Below the pieces are notes generated by a model. The model was not told where the DNA came from, did not search any database, and was given only the letters and a program-made list of their open reading frames with translations. From Phocaeicola faecium (GTDB taxonomy: Bacteria; Bacteroidota; Bacteroidia; Bacteroidales; Bacteroidaceae), in contig NZ_JACSPQ010000001.1 of NCBI RefSeq assembly GCF_014837055.1, positions 1,235,970 through 1,299,969 of the forward strand: DNA of 64,000 nt, in the 5' to 3' direction. A program made the position numbers and the translations under genes. This document shows positions 1-8,680 of the stretch, in pieces; position 1 is the stretch's first letter, and the number at the start of each line of letters is the position of its first letter.

Positions 1-1494
1 TTCCCCTACCCGAAGGCAGGAACTACCAACTCAGCAGTAAAGGTTGGCTATGTGTCGGCCGACGGCGGAGCCACCACGTGGATAAACATTCCCGGAGACC
101 CGCGTAACCATTACATCATGCGCATGGACTTTATCCCCGACAGCAACGAGTTGTTTATCCAGCAGATGAATCGCCCCCAGAATACCAACAAGGTCTGGAT
201 TGCCTCAATAGGAAACCCCGAACCGCGCAACATTTTTACCGATACCGATGCAGCGTGGTTAGAAACAAACGATAACGTAACGTGGCTGAAAGACAACACG
301 TGGTTTACGTGGGAAAGCGAACGAGACGGCTGGCGGCACTTGTACCGCGTGAGCCGCGACGGTAAACAGATAGTGCCCATCACGAAAGGAGATTTCGATT
401 ACATTGAGCAAGCGGGTATCGACCTGAAGCGGGGTGTGGTTTACTTTATCGCTTCGCCCGATAACTTTACGCAGCGTTACCTGTATTCTGCCAAGCTCTT
501 TGGCGACGGAACGGTGAAACGTCTCAGCCCTACTGACGAGGCAGGGCAACACCAATACAACATTTCGCCCGACGGAAGCTGGGCGGTACACGCTTTCAGC
601 AACGCGGTCACGCCGCCGGTTATCGACATGGTTTCACTTCCTTCCCACAAAAGTGTACGCACGATTGAAGACAACGCCCAAGCGAAAGCCGAATACGATG
701 CATTGAAATTACAGCCGAAAGAGTTCGTAAAGACCCGTTCGGGCGAATTGGAATTAGACGCATGGATGATAAAACCGATTGATTTCGACCCTGCGAAGAA
801 GTATCCGGTAATTATCGACGTTTACGGCGAACCGGGCAGCGCAACGGTGCAAGACGTTTGGGGCGGAGGCGACTTGTGGCATCAGTATCTTGCCAATCAG
901 GGATACATCGTGGTGAGTATAGAAAACCGGGGCGCACGCACGCCGAGAGGCCGCGAATGGCGCAAGTGTATCTACGGCGAGGTAGGCACATTCGCCAGCC
1001 AAGACCAAGCGCAAGGCATATTGGACTTGGCGCGTCAATACAGTTTCATCGACACTTCGCGCATCGGCATCACCGGATGGAGCGGCGGAGGCAGTCAGAC
1101 GCTGAACTGCATGTTCCGCTATCCCGATGTTTTCCACACAGGTATTGCCATCGCTTTCGTGGCAGACCAACGTCTGTACGACACCATTTATCAGGAACGT
1201 TACATGAATACGCCGCAGAACAATCCCGACGGCTATCGTAAAGGTTCGCCCATCTCGTATGCGGAAGGACTGAAAGGAAACCTGTTGCTGATTCACGGTA
1301 CGGGCGATGACAACGTGCATTACCAGAACTGCGAACGGTTGGTAAACGAGTTAGTCCGTCACGGAAAGATTTTCTCGCAAATCTCTTACCCGATGCGCAC
1401 GCACAGCATCAGCGAGGGAGAGGGAACCACCATGCACCTGCGTAAAACGATGACCGATTACTTCTTGAAGCATCTTCCGGCAGGAGGCAGATAA
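1..1494 (+). CDS. Dipeptidyl peptidase IV family serine peptidase (S9), C-terminal part
   Basis: The reading frame is open from base 1, so the gene begins upstream of the window; the GTG at 52 is only an internal codon. The first residues (YPKAG followed by VKVGYV) match the conserved propeller segment of bacterial DPP-IV-like peptidases. The propeller part runs to about base 700 and is followed by an alpha/beta-hydrolase domain. The triad is visible: Ser in GWSGGG (codon 1081), Asp in GTGDDNVH (about 1306) and His in MRTHSI (codon 1402). The family cleaves Xaa-Pro or similar dipeptides from peptide N-termini, usually in the periplasm. The signal peptide would lie outside the window. A strong terminator follows the stop. 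Exact substrate specificity is not readable from this fragment. Confidence 0.93.
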   Translation, partial: FPYPKAGTTNSAVKVGYVSADGGATTWINIPGDPRNHYIMRMDFIPDSNELFIQQMNRPQNTNKVWIASIGNPEPRNIFTDTDAAWLETNDNVTWLKDNTWFTWESERDGWRHLYRVSRDGKQIVPITKGDFDYIEQAGIDLKRGVVYFIASPDNFTQRYLYSAKLFGDGTVKRLSPTDEAGQHQYNISPDGSWAVHAFSNAVTPPVIDMVSLPSHKSVRTIEDNAQAKAEYDALKLQPKEFVKTRSGELELDAWMIKPIDFDPAKKYPVIIDVYGEPGSATVQDVWGGGDLWHQYLANQGYIVVSIENRGARTPRGREWRKCIYGEVGTFASQDQAQGILDLARQYSFIDTSRIGITGWSGGGSQTLNCMFRYPDVFHTGIAIAFVADQRLYDTIYQERYMNTPQNNPDGYRKGSPISYAEGLKGNLLLIHGTGDDNVHYQNCERLVNELVRHGKIFSQISYPMRTHSISEGEGTTMHLRKTMTDYFLKHLPAGGR

Positions 1495-1517
1495 GATTCT
1501 TATTTCAGACAAATCAT

Positions 1518-1557
1518 TAGGGCGGGACAATGAAAAACATCGCATCGTCCCGCCCTA
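1518..1557 (+). terminator. Intrinsic terminator after the DPP-IV gene
   Basis: A perfect 11-bp GC-rich inverted repeat (TAGGGCGGGAC at 1518-1528 and its complement at 1547-1557) is followed by a short T-rich stretch. It lies 24 bp after the stop codon. Confidence 0.85.
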
Positions 1558-1569
1558 TTTTTACTTCTC

Positions 1570-1652
1570 CAAACGCTAACGGATAGACTAAGCATTTCTA
1601 CCCATAGTGTAGACCAATTCTACCGCATGGGTTGAGGAGTCCATGCGGTAGA
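1570..1652. repeat. Dispersed hairpin repeat, copy A
   Basis: Copy of the intergenic repeat family seen at eight sites here. It holds AACGCTAACGG, then TCTACCCATAGTGTAGA, then a perfect 12-bp inverted repeat (TCTACCGCATGG at 1619-1630, complement at 1641-1652) with the loop GTTGAGGAGT. It lies between two convergent genes. Words shared with other copies are CTACCCATAG, CTACCGCATGG and GAGGAGTC. Confidence 0.7.
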
Positions 1653-1688
1653 AAAAAAGCCAAGCGTGCAAACAATTCACGCTTGGCT
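1651..1688 (-). terminator. Intrinsic terminator of the DUF4301 gene
   Basis: Perfect 11-bp stem (AGCCAAGCGTG at 1658-1668, complement at 1678-1688) with a 9-nt loop. Read on the minus strand it is followed by seven Ts, and it sits about 40 bp past the stop of the leftward gene. Confidence 0.85.
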
Positions 1689-1729
1689 CTTTGTATTAAA
1701 AATCAGGATATATCAATTATAAAACCACC

Positions 1730-3253
1730 TTATTGATGCTGTTCGCGCAACAGGTCGTTTACTGTCTTGACCGGATTAAACGTGGTGAGCGGAACTTCTA
1801 CGAATACGGTGTTCCAATCGCTCATCGAACCGTTCCACAAGCCCGGAAGTTCGAGCGCTTTCAGGTCTTTTCCGTTCTTCGATTTGTAGGAAATGAAGCC
1901 CGTTGCCTTATCCACGTAGTTCAACAGGTTGAACTTGTTGCCTTTGTAATCGCGAACGGCGCAAACCAAATCTACCGGATTGAAGTGCGTGCCCTGTTCG
2001 AACATGGCTTTCTTTTCCGGATCTTTCATGTCTATCTGCGAGCTTTCCAGAATCTGCAATGATACTGTTCCGTCGGGGTTATATGCCAAGAACGGGCCTC
2101 CACCGGGTTCGCCTACGTTTTTCACCATACCGCAAACACGCATCGGGCGGTTCAGCTTCTTGCGCAGGTAGATTACGAGGTCGGCATCCTCCAGATTCTT
2201 GATGTCGCTCTTGCGGCAACGCAAATCGTGTTGAACGAAACGGATGATTTCTTCCAGTTCATCGTGGCGATAGTGTCCGCTGTCAAGCAGTTCGAGGTAT
2301 TTAAATGCCTGTTGCTGCAAAGTAACCAGCACGCCAGCCAAGAGTTTCTTATAAGTTACAGTATCGGCTTTCAAGCGGTCGGGAACTACGTTGTCGATGT
2401 TCTTGATGAACACGATGTCGGCATCCAAATCATTCAGATTTTCAATTAGTGCACCGTGGCCTCCCGGACGGAACAACAACTTGCCGTCTTTGTCGCGGAA
2501 AGGTTTGTTATCCATGTCGGCAGCTATTGTATCGGTGCTGGGCTTTTGTTCTGAGAAACTGATATGATATTGGATTCCGTATTTAGCCGCATATTCGCCC
2601 ACTTTCGCATCGACCAACTTTTGGAACAAATCGCGGTGTTCGGTAGATACCGTAAAATGAACATTCACTTCCCCGCTCTTTCCGGCTGCATAGAGTGCGC
2701 CCTCTACCAGATGTTCTTCCAGCGGCGTACGTACTCCATCGGCATAGCGGTGGAATTTCAATAATCCTTTCGGCAGCGAACCGTAGTTCAAGCCTGCTGC
2801 TTCAAGCAGATTGGATACCACGGCTTTGTAGTTGTGTTCAGCCAACAAAGCATCGATATTCTTGCCCGTATTATCCATACAAGCTGCATTCAGGTCGTTG
2901 TAAAAAGCAAAATTGTGAATGTGATCGAAAAATTTCTTTTCAAAATCCGTAGTAGGAACATCGTAATCCGCTCCCAAGAACTCGAACATGTTTTTGAACA
3001 TACGGCTTGCTGCTCCCGAAGCGGGTACAAATTTCACAATCTTCTTGTCGCCCTGCTTATAAGCGTCCCATACATCCAAATACTTCTGTTGCTCATCACC
3101 CGTCGCAGTCATGATACCGCCGTTTTCCACCGATGCGGCAGCAGCCAACTGTAAAAACGGGAAACCTTTTTCAAAACAACTAAGCTGTTCAGCAATCTGG
3201 GCCTCAGAAATTCCTTTCTTTGCCAATAGTTCTTTGTCTTCGTGTGTTAACAT
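1730..3253 (-). CDS. DUF4301 family protein
   Basis: A 507-residue protein from the chosen start MLTHEDKELL. A further in-frame ATG 14 codons upstream lies in non-conserved sequence. The protein resembles the Bacteroidetes DUF4301 family. Two glycine-rich segments, SGAASRMFK near residue 85 and RPGGHGAL near residue 260, recall the nucleotide-binding loops of NTP-transferase/UDP-sugar pyrophosphorylase folds, so a nucleotidyltransferase-like role is possible. That is inference; no reaction is established from this sequence. No signal peptide or membrane segment is visible, so it should be cytoplasmic. It is divergent from the RelA/SpoT gene with about 130 bp between the two starts, so the promoters share one region. 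Confidence 0.85.
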   Translation of the reverse strand: MLTHEDKELLAKKGISEAQIAEQLSCFEKGFPFLQLAAAASVENGGIMTATGDEQQKYLDVWDAYKQGDKKIVKFVPASGAASRMFKNMFEFLGADYDVPTTDFEKKFFDHIHNFAFYNDLNAACMDNTGKNIDALLAEHNYKAVVSNLLEAAGLNYGSLPKGLLKFHRYADGVRTPLEEHLVEGALYAAGKSGEVNVHFTVSTEHRDLFQKLVDAKVGEYAAKYGIQYHISFSEQKPSTDTIAADMDNKPFRDKDGKLLFRPGGHGALIENLNDLDADIVFIKNIDNVVPDRLKADTVTYKKLLAGVLVTLQQQAFKYLELLDSGHYRHDELEEIIRFVQHDLRCRKSDIKNLEDADLVIYLRKKLNRPMRVCGMVKNVGEPGGGPFLAYNPDGTVSLQILESSQIDMKDPEKKAMFEQGTHFNPVDLVCAVRDYKGNKFNLLNYVDKATGFISYKSKNGKDLKALELPGLWNGSMSDWNTVFVEVPLTTFNPVKTVNDLLREQHQ

Positions 3254-3384
3254 AAATGTATATTTTAGGTAATGAAATTCACTTGTCGCGGTCAATGCTG
3301 CTCAAAAATATAAAAAATACCGAAAGATTGTGCCAAACAAGCAGAAAAAAAGTATCTTTACCATCGAAGAAAAACAAAAAGACC

Positions 3385-5601
3385 ATGGAAGAGAATGTTT
3401 TTTTCACACCTGAAGAACGTGTTCAGCTTATACCGTTGTATAAAAAGCTTCTGCGTTTATCTAAAGATACTTTACAGAAAGACGACTGCCATAAGCTGAA
3501 AAACCATTTTATCAAAGCCATGTCGGAAGGCAGTATTCCCCGAAATGTGTTCGGCATGAACCCCATCATCAAAGACATGCAAACGGCGATTATCGTTGCC
3601 GAGGAAATCGGAATGCGCCGGGCTTCTATCTTGGGTATCATGCTTCACGAGTCGGTAAAATATCATTTATGCAGCTTAGAGTCTATCAACGAAGAATATG
3701 GAGAAGACGTAGCCGGAATCATCCGGGGACTGGTAAAAATAAACGAACTTTATTCTAAAAGTCCTACTATTGAATCGGAGAATTTCCGCAACCTGCTGCT
3801 TTCGTTTGCCGAAGACATGCGGGTGATTCTGATTATGATAGCCGACCGCGTAAACCTGATGCGCCAGATAAAAGACAGCCCCAACGAGGAGGCGCGTCTG
3901 GAGGTATCCAATGAGGCTGCCTATCTGTATGCTCCGCTTGCCCACAAGTTGGGACTGTACAAGCTGAAATCGGAATTGGAAGACCTTTCGCTGAAATATA
4001 CGCAACACGATGTATATTATCATATAAAAGACAAACTGAATGCCACGAAAGCAGCACGCGACCGCTATATTGAGGCGTTTATCGAACCGGTTCGCAAGAA
4101 GCTGGAGGAAGCGGGATTGAAATTCCACATCAAAGGGCGTACCAAGTCTATTCACTCCATCTACCAGAAGATGAAGAAACAGGGATGTCCGTTTGAAGGG
4201 GTGTACGACTTGTTTGCCATCCGTATCATTCTCGATGCTCCGCTCGAAAAAGAGAAGCAGGAATGTTGGCAGGCTTATTCCATCGTAACGGATATGTACC
4301 TGCCTAACCCGAAACGTCTGCGCGACTGGCTGTCGGTTCCTAAAAGCAACGGATACGAATCATTGCATATCACGGTTATGGGACCGGAAGGAAAATGGGT
4401 GGAGGTTCAGATACGTACCGAACGCATGGACGAGATAGCCGAGAAAGGTCTCGCCGCACATTGGCGATACAAAGGTATCAAGGGTGAAAGCGGCTTGGAC
4501 GAATGGCTGAACACCATCCGCGAAACGCTGGAGAATGCAGACAATGACCTCGATGTAATGGATCAGTTCAAACTCGACCTTTACAAAGACGAGGTGTTTG
4601 TGTTTACGCCCAAAGGAGATTTGTACAAGCTGCCTCAAGGCGCAACGGTACTTGATTTTGCTTTTTCCATTCACTCAAACTTGGGATGCCGGTGCATCGG
4701 AGCGAGGGTAAACGGAAAGAACGTACAGTTACGGCAGACGCTGAACAGCGGCGACCAAGTGGAAATCATGACCTCGAACACACAGACTCCGAAACGCGAC
4801 TGGCTGAATTTTGTCACCACCTCGAAAGCACGTAACAAAATCCGCCAAGCGTTAAAGGAAATCGCCGCCAAGCAGACGCAGTTTGCCAAAGAAACACTGG
4901 AACGCAAGTTCAAGAACCGGAAGCTGGATTACGATGAAGCCATACTGATGCGCCTCATCCGCAAGATGGGATTTAAAACCGTAACCGACTTCTATCAGAA
5001 CATAGCCGACGAGTCGACCGACATCAACGAGGTTATCGACAAGTATCTGGACATGCAGAAGCGGGAGACGGAGCAACGCGATGAGGTTACTTACCGCAGT
5101 GCAGAGGGATATAACCTGCAACAACCGTCGGACACGAAAGATTTCTATAAAGACGATGTACTGGTTATCGACCGAAACCTGAAGGGGTTGGACTTTACGC
5201 TGGCAAAATGTTGTAACCCGATTTACGGCGACGACGTGTTCGGATTCGTCAGCGTTTCGGGCGGAATCAAAATACACCGTTGCGACTGCCCGAATGCCAA
5301 AGAGCTCCGTTCGCGTTTCCCCTACCGCATCGTAAAGGCACGCTGGGCAGGCAAGAGTCAGGGTAAGCAATATCCTATCCGCCTGCGCATCGTAGGGCAT
5401 GATGACATCGGCATCGTGACCAACATTACTTCTATCATCAACAAAGAAAATGACATATCGCTGCGCTCTATCAGCATCGACTCCAACGATGGGCTATTCT
5501 CAGGAATGCTGACCGTAATGGTAGACGATACATCGAAACTGGAGGCACTGATAAAGAAGATAAAGACGGTAAAAGGAGTAAAACAAATAAACCGGGGTTA
5601 A
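3385..5601 (+). CDS. Long RelA/SpoT homologue, (p)ppGpp synthetase with altered hydrolase site
   Basis: 738 residues from ATG 3385. The frame is open 43 codons further upstream, but that part is basic, low-complexity sequence and holds a possible -7 element, so the later start is preferred. Domain order: HD-type hydrolase region (about 30-190), synthetase (about 230-350; GRTKSIHSIY and the LRDWLSVPKSNGYESLH region), TGS (from about 400), zinc-finger/RIS region (LAKCCNP, about 605) and ACT (from about 662). The synthetase motif has RLRD, closer to the RxKD class than the ExDD class. In the hydrolase part the usual HDxxED is replaced by HESVKYH at about residues 88-94, so hydrolysis of ppGpp is doubtful. 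It is probably mainly a synthetase in the stringent response, acting with another RSH enzyme elsewhere in the genome (inference). Confidence 0.93.
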   Translation: MEENVFFTPEERVQLIPLYKKLLRLSKDTLQKDDCHKLKNHFIKAMSEGSIPRNVFGMNPIIKDMQTAIIVAEEIGMRRASILGIMLHESVKYHLCSLESINEEYGEDVAGIIRGLVKINELYSKSPTIESENFRNLLLSFAEDMRVILIMIADRVNLMRQIKDSPNEEARLEVSNEAAYLYAPLAHKLGLYKLKSELEDLSLKYTQHDVYYHIKDKLNATKAARDRYIEAFIEPVRKKLEEAGLKFHIKGRTKSIHSIYQKMKKQGCPFEGVYDLFAIRIILDAPLEKEKQECWQAYSIVTDMYLPNPKRLRDWLSVPKSNGYESLHITVMGPEGKWVEVQIRTERMDEIAEKGLAAHWRYKGIKGESGLDEWLNTIRETLENADNDLDVMDQFKLDLYKDEVFVFTPKGDLYKLPQGATVLDFAFSIHSNLGCRCIGARVNGKNVQLRQTLNSGDQVEIMTSNTQTPKRDWLNFVTTSKARNKIRQALKEIAAKQTQFAKETLERKFKNRKLDYDEAILMRLIRKMGFKTVTDFYQNIADESTDINEVIDKYLDMQKRETEQRDEVTYRSAEGYNLQQPSDTKDFYKDDVLVIDRNLKGLDFTLAKCCNPIYGDDVFGFVSVSGGIKIHRCDCPNAKELRSRFPYRIVKARWAGKSQGKQYPIRLRIVGHDDIGIVTNITSIINKENDISLRSISIDSNDGLFSGMLTVMVDDTSKLEALIKKIKTVKGVKQINRG

Positions 5602-5640
5602 AAAACCGCGTAACAGTAACACGCCTAACGATTAATTACT

Positions 5641-5648
5641 TAACTTTG
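5641..5648 (+). promoter_or_regulatory. -7 promoter element for the DUF1573 gene
   Basis: TAACTTTG matches the Bacteroidetes -7 consensus TAnnTTTG and lies 30 bp before the start codon. No clear TTTG is seen at -33. Confidence 0.6.
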
Positions 5649-5677
5649 TAAATATAAACAGAAAACAACATAGCGCA

Positions 5678-6079
5678 ATGAAAAAGATTTTTATCACCAC
5701 TGCTTTAGTCGTAATGAATATCCTGTGGGTGTTGGCTCAAGGAACGGCAGACATTACATTCGAGAAAACCAGCCATAACTTCGGGGCATTCTCTGAATCC
5801 AACCCGAAAGTAACGTGTACCTTCAAGTTTAAGAACACGGGAGACGGACCGCTGGTTATTCACCAAGCCATCGCTTCGTGCGGATGTACTGTTCCGCAAT
5901 ATCCCAAAGAGCCCATCAAACCGGGTGAAAGCGGAGAAGTGACCGTAACTTACAACGGTGCCGGAAAATTTCCCGGACACTTCCGCAAAACCATTACATT
6001 ACGCACAAACGGTAAAAATGAAATAACCCGTTTGGTCATTGAAGGTGACATGACACCTGCTTCGGCGGATGCAAAATAA
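5678..6079 (+). CDS. DUF1573 domain secreted protein
   Basis: A 133-residue protein with an N-terminal signal peptide (MKKIFITTALVVMNILWVLAQG). The body matches DUF1573: an immunoglobulin-like fold with CTFKFKNTGDGPL, the conserved ASCGCTVP cysteine motif near residue 71, and a PGESGEVTVTYN stretch. The length is typical of the single-domain family. Such proteins are abundant and exported in Bacteroidetes, but the biochemical role is unknown. It has its own -7 element 30 bp upstream, is transcribed separately from the RelA/SpoT gene about 75 bp before it, and faces purN across a repeat-bearing gap. Confidence 0.9.
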   Translation: MKKIFITTALVVMNILWVLAQGTADITFEKTSHNFGAFSESNPKVTCTFKFKNTGDGPLVIHQAIASCGCTVPQYPKEPIKPGESGEVTVTYNGAGKFPGHFRKTITLRTNGKNEITRLVIEGDMTPASADAK

Positions 6080-6154
6080 TCACCTGAACGGACTCAAAAG
6101 AACAAATAAAATAAACCATTCCGTACTCACGTTATTAAGAAATTTTATCCGAAT

Positions 6155-6275
6155 CAAGAGCCCGAAAACACTACCCATAGAACGCATCAACGCTATGGGT
6201 AGAATCGGGCAACTCTACCGCATGGACTGACCAACACTAACGGTAGCGTTTTTGGGGGTATAACGGCAAGGATTT
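6155..6275. repeat. Dispersed hairpin repeat, copy B
   Basis: The clearest copy of the family. A perfect 10-bp inverted repeat (CTACCCATAG at 6171-6180, complement at 6193-6202) surrounds the loop AACGCATCAACG and is extended outside by GCCCGA/TCGGGC. It is followed by CTACCGCATGG, AACGGTAGCG and GGATTTTTCCTAT. It lies between the convergent DUF1573 and purN genes and may also serve as a terminator. Confidence 0.75.
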
Positions 6276-6335
6276 TTCCTATATCTCCGCAAACGGGAAA
6301 GTTCGGAAAACTTATTAATAATGAGTACGGAATGG

Positions 6336-6899
6336 TTATTTTTTTATCAGTTTCTCTATCACCTCCGGATAATACCGATATTCCAACTCATGCACGCGGG
6401 CTGCAAGCGTATCGGGAGTATCATCGGAAAGTACCGGACATTTGGCTTGGAGGATGAATGCTCCTTCATCGTATTTCTCGCTGACGTATTGAATGGTTAT
6501 GCCGCTTTCCGTCTCTCCGGCTGCCAATACTGCCTCGTGTACGTGCATTCCATACATTCCTTTTCCTCCGAATTTGGGGAGCAATGACGGATGGATATTC
6601 ACAATCTTTTGGGGATAAGCGTGTACAATCTCGTCGGGAACGCGCGACAAGAATCCGGCGAGCACTATAAAATCTATTTCATTTTCTTTCAGAAAGCGGA
6701 ATGCTTCGCCCGAAGCAAAGCCGTCGGGAGTTATCACCTTACACGGGACATGCAGCCGGGCTGCACGCTCTATCACTCCTGCCGAAGCACGAGAGGCTAT
6801 AATCCACGCTACTTCTGCTGTTCCTTTTTCCTGAAAATAACGGACAATCCGTTCGGCATTCGTCCCTGTACCCGATGCTAATATGGCTATTCTTTTCAT
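6336..6899 (-). CDS. purN: Phosphoribosylglycinamide formyltransferase
   Basis: A 187-residue protein, the usual PurN length. It transfers the formyl group of 10-formyl-tetrahydrofolate to GAR, the third step of de novo purine synthesis in the cytoplasm. Motifs: N-terminal nucleotide loop ASGTGTNAERI, the catalytic NIHPSLLP segment with Asn and His at about residues 101-103, and the C-terminal catalytic Asp in EKYDEG. The start is the first ATG after a short A/T-rich leader. It is a single gene leftward of the pst operon and separated from it by a terminator. Confidence 0.95.
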   Translation of the reverse strand: MKRIAILASGTGTNAERIVRYFQEKGTAEVAWIIASRASAGVIERAARLHVPCKVITPDGFASGEAFRFLKENEIDFIVLAGFLSRVPDEIVHAYPQKIVNIHPSLLPKFGGKGMYGMHVHEAVLAAGETESGITIQYVSEKYDEGAFILQAKCPVLSDDTPDTLAARVHELEYRYYPEVIEKLIKK

Positions 6900-6960
6900 T
6901 GCTCTTGATTATTTTTATGCCTAAGATAAACATATTTTGCGGGATATCGGGTACGGAAAT

Positions 6961-7005
6961 AAAAAAAATCATTCAGGGCTTTGGTTATCATGCCCCGAAT
7001 GATTT
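6961..7005 (-). terminator. Intrinsic terminator of the pst operon
   Basis: A 14-bp stem with one weak pair (AAATCATTCAGGGC at 6966-6979, GCCCCGAATGATTT at 6992-7005). On the minus strand it is followed by an unbroken T run, about 27 bp past the pstB stop. Confidence 0.9.
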
Positions 7006-7031
7006 CAAAGGATAATTCCTTAGCGAAACAA

Positions 7032-7802
7032 CTATCCCATTTTCCCTGTCAAATAAGAGCGTGTACGCTCATCTTTCGGATTTTCAAACATCTTTGCCGT
7101 ATCGTCGTACTCTATCAGTTCACCCAAAAACATAAACATGGAGCGGTCGGATATACGCATTGCCTGCGACATGTTATGTGTTACAATCAAAATCGTTACT
7201 TCTTTCTTCAGGTTTTCCATCAATCCTTCGATGTGCTTGGTAGCGATGGGGTCGAGCGCAGAGGTGGGTTCGTCCATCAGCAGGATATCAGGCTGGAGTG
7301 CCAGTGAGCGGGCGATGCACAAACGCTGCTGCTGACCTCCGGAAAGGAATGTTCCACGTTTGGTCAGTGAGTCTTTCACCTCGTCCCACAGTGCCACATT
7401 GCGCAAGTTGCGTTCTACGATTTCATCTTTCTGGCTTCTTGACAGGCGGATACCGTTTAAGATATATCCGGCAAGTACATTATCGTAGATGTTCATCGTG
7501 GGGAACGGGTTCGGACGCTGGAACACCATACCAATGCGGCGGCGTTCTTCCATCGGCGGCATCTGAAGCACGTTTTCTCCGTTCAGCAGGATTTCGCCCG
7601 TAACGCGGATGTTTTTATACAATTCGTGCATACGGTTTACAGCACGCAGCAAGGTACTTTTACCGCATCCCGACGGTCCCATGATGGCTGTGATTGAATT
7701 TTTCTCAATATCGGCGGAAACATGCTTTACCGCCATCACATCGCTGGTATACGATATACAAACGTCTTTTATCTGAAGAATCGGGTCTTTTATATTTTCC
7801 AT
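7032..7802 (-). CDS. pstB: Phosphate ABC transporter ATP-binding protein
   Basis: 256 residues, the standard PstB length. Walker A GPSGCGKST (about residue 42), ABC signature LSGGQQQRLCIARSL (about 153) and Walker B LLMDEPTSALDP are all intact, with the switch His in VTHNMSQA. It hydrolyses ATP on the cytoplasmic face to drive the PstAC channel. Its start overlaps the end of pstA by 13 bp, showing translational coupling. It is the last gene of the operon: a terminator follows, and no phoU is present. Confidence 0.97.
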   Translation of the reverse strand: MENIKDPILQIKDVCISYTSDVMAVKHVSADIEKNSITAIMGPSGCGKSTLLRAVNRMHELYKNIRVTGEILLNGENVLQMPPMEERRRIGMVFQRPNPFPTMNIYDNVLAGYILNGIRLSRSQKDEIVERNLRNVALWDEVKDSLTKRGTFLSGGQQQRLCIARSLALQPDILLMDEPTSALDPIATKHIEGLMENLKKEVTILIVTHNMSQAMRISDRSMFMFLGELIEYDDTAKMFENPKDERTRSYLTGKMG

Positions 7803-8659
7803 TTCTTTGCAATTCGTTTAGCTAATAAATTCAATAATAACACAAAAGTAAGCAGGAACAAAGATGCTCCCCAAATCAGACTTTGCAGGTTGGGGTCGTT
7901 AAAGAATTCCCATATAAGCAAAGGTACTGCCGACATGGGTTTGGTTACGTTCCAACTGATGGCTGCACCGCCCAAAGCAGTAAACATCAACGGGGCCGTT
8001 TCGCCTACCACACGTGAAATTGCCAGCAAAATACCGGTAAAAATACTTCCCAATGCCGAGGGGAGCATTACTTGCAGCATTACCCGCCAGTAGCTTCCTC
8101 CCAATGCCAATCCGGCTTCTTTCAGTGTTTCGGGCAGAACTTTCATGGTTTCTTCGGTAGAACGGATAATCAGCGGAAGCATCATGATAAACAAAGCAAC
8201 GCTGCCGGCAAGTGCCGAATATCCTTTCATCGGAACCACAACCCATATATAAGTAATAATACCTATGATGATAGAAGGAGTACCTTGTAATAAGTCCGTC
8301 AGATAACTGACCACTGTAGCAAACCAGCTTTTACGATATTCAGATAAACAGATTCCGCAGAATATACCGATAGGGATGGCTACCAGTGCAGCGATAATCA
8401 ACATCAAGAATGTTCCTATAATACCGTTGGCAATACCTCCGGGTATCGGCTCGCCGGCGGAAACCGCCATCATGGCTTTATAGGCATTCGGAGTAGCTTC
8501 TGTAAAGAATGCCCAACCCAACTGTCGCCAGCCTTTTATCAACACTTCACCTAAGATAGCCAATAACGGAATAGCAGTCAATCCGGAAAACACACATACC
8601 GTGATATAAAGCAAACGGCTCTTGGCTATTCGGATACGTACATTATTTAATTGTATCAT
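7790..8659 (-). CDS. pstA: Phosphate ABC transporter permease PstA
   Basis: 289 residues with about six hydrophobic helices. The first spans LLYITVCVFSGLTAIPLLAI, and the cytoplasmic EAA-like loop TLKEAGLALGGSYWRVMLQV couples to PstB. It forms the inner-membrane channel with PstC. It is 21 bp after pstC and overlaps pstB by 13 bp. Confidence 0.96.
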   Translation of the reverse strand: MIQLNNVRIRIAKSRLLYITVCVFSGLTAIPLLAILGEVLIKGWRQLGWAFFTEATPNAYKAMMAVSAGEPIPGGIANGIIGTFLMLIIAALVAIPIGIFCGICLSEYRKSWFATVVSYLTDLLQGTPSIIIGIITYIWVVVPMKGYSALAGSVALFIMMLPLIIRSTEETMKVLPETLKEAGLALGGSYWRVMLQVMLPSALGSIFTGILLAISRVVGETAPLMFTALGGAAISWNVTKPMSAVPLLIWEFFNDPNLQSLIWGASLFLLTFVLLLNLLAKRIAKKWKI

Positions 8660-8680
8660 ACTAAAAACCTGTTTATAGAA

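Noticed and set aside
6155-6275. CRISPR-like array, because of recurring short palindromic words
   Set aside because: Copies are scattered over 60 kb, not regularly spaced, and no cas gene is present.
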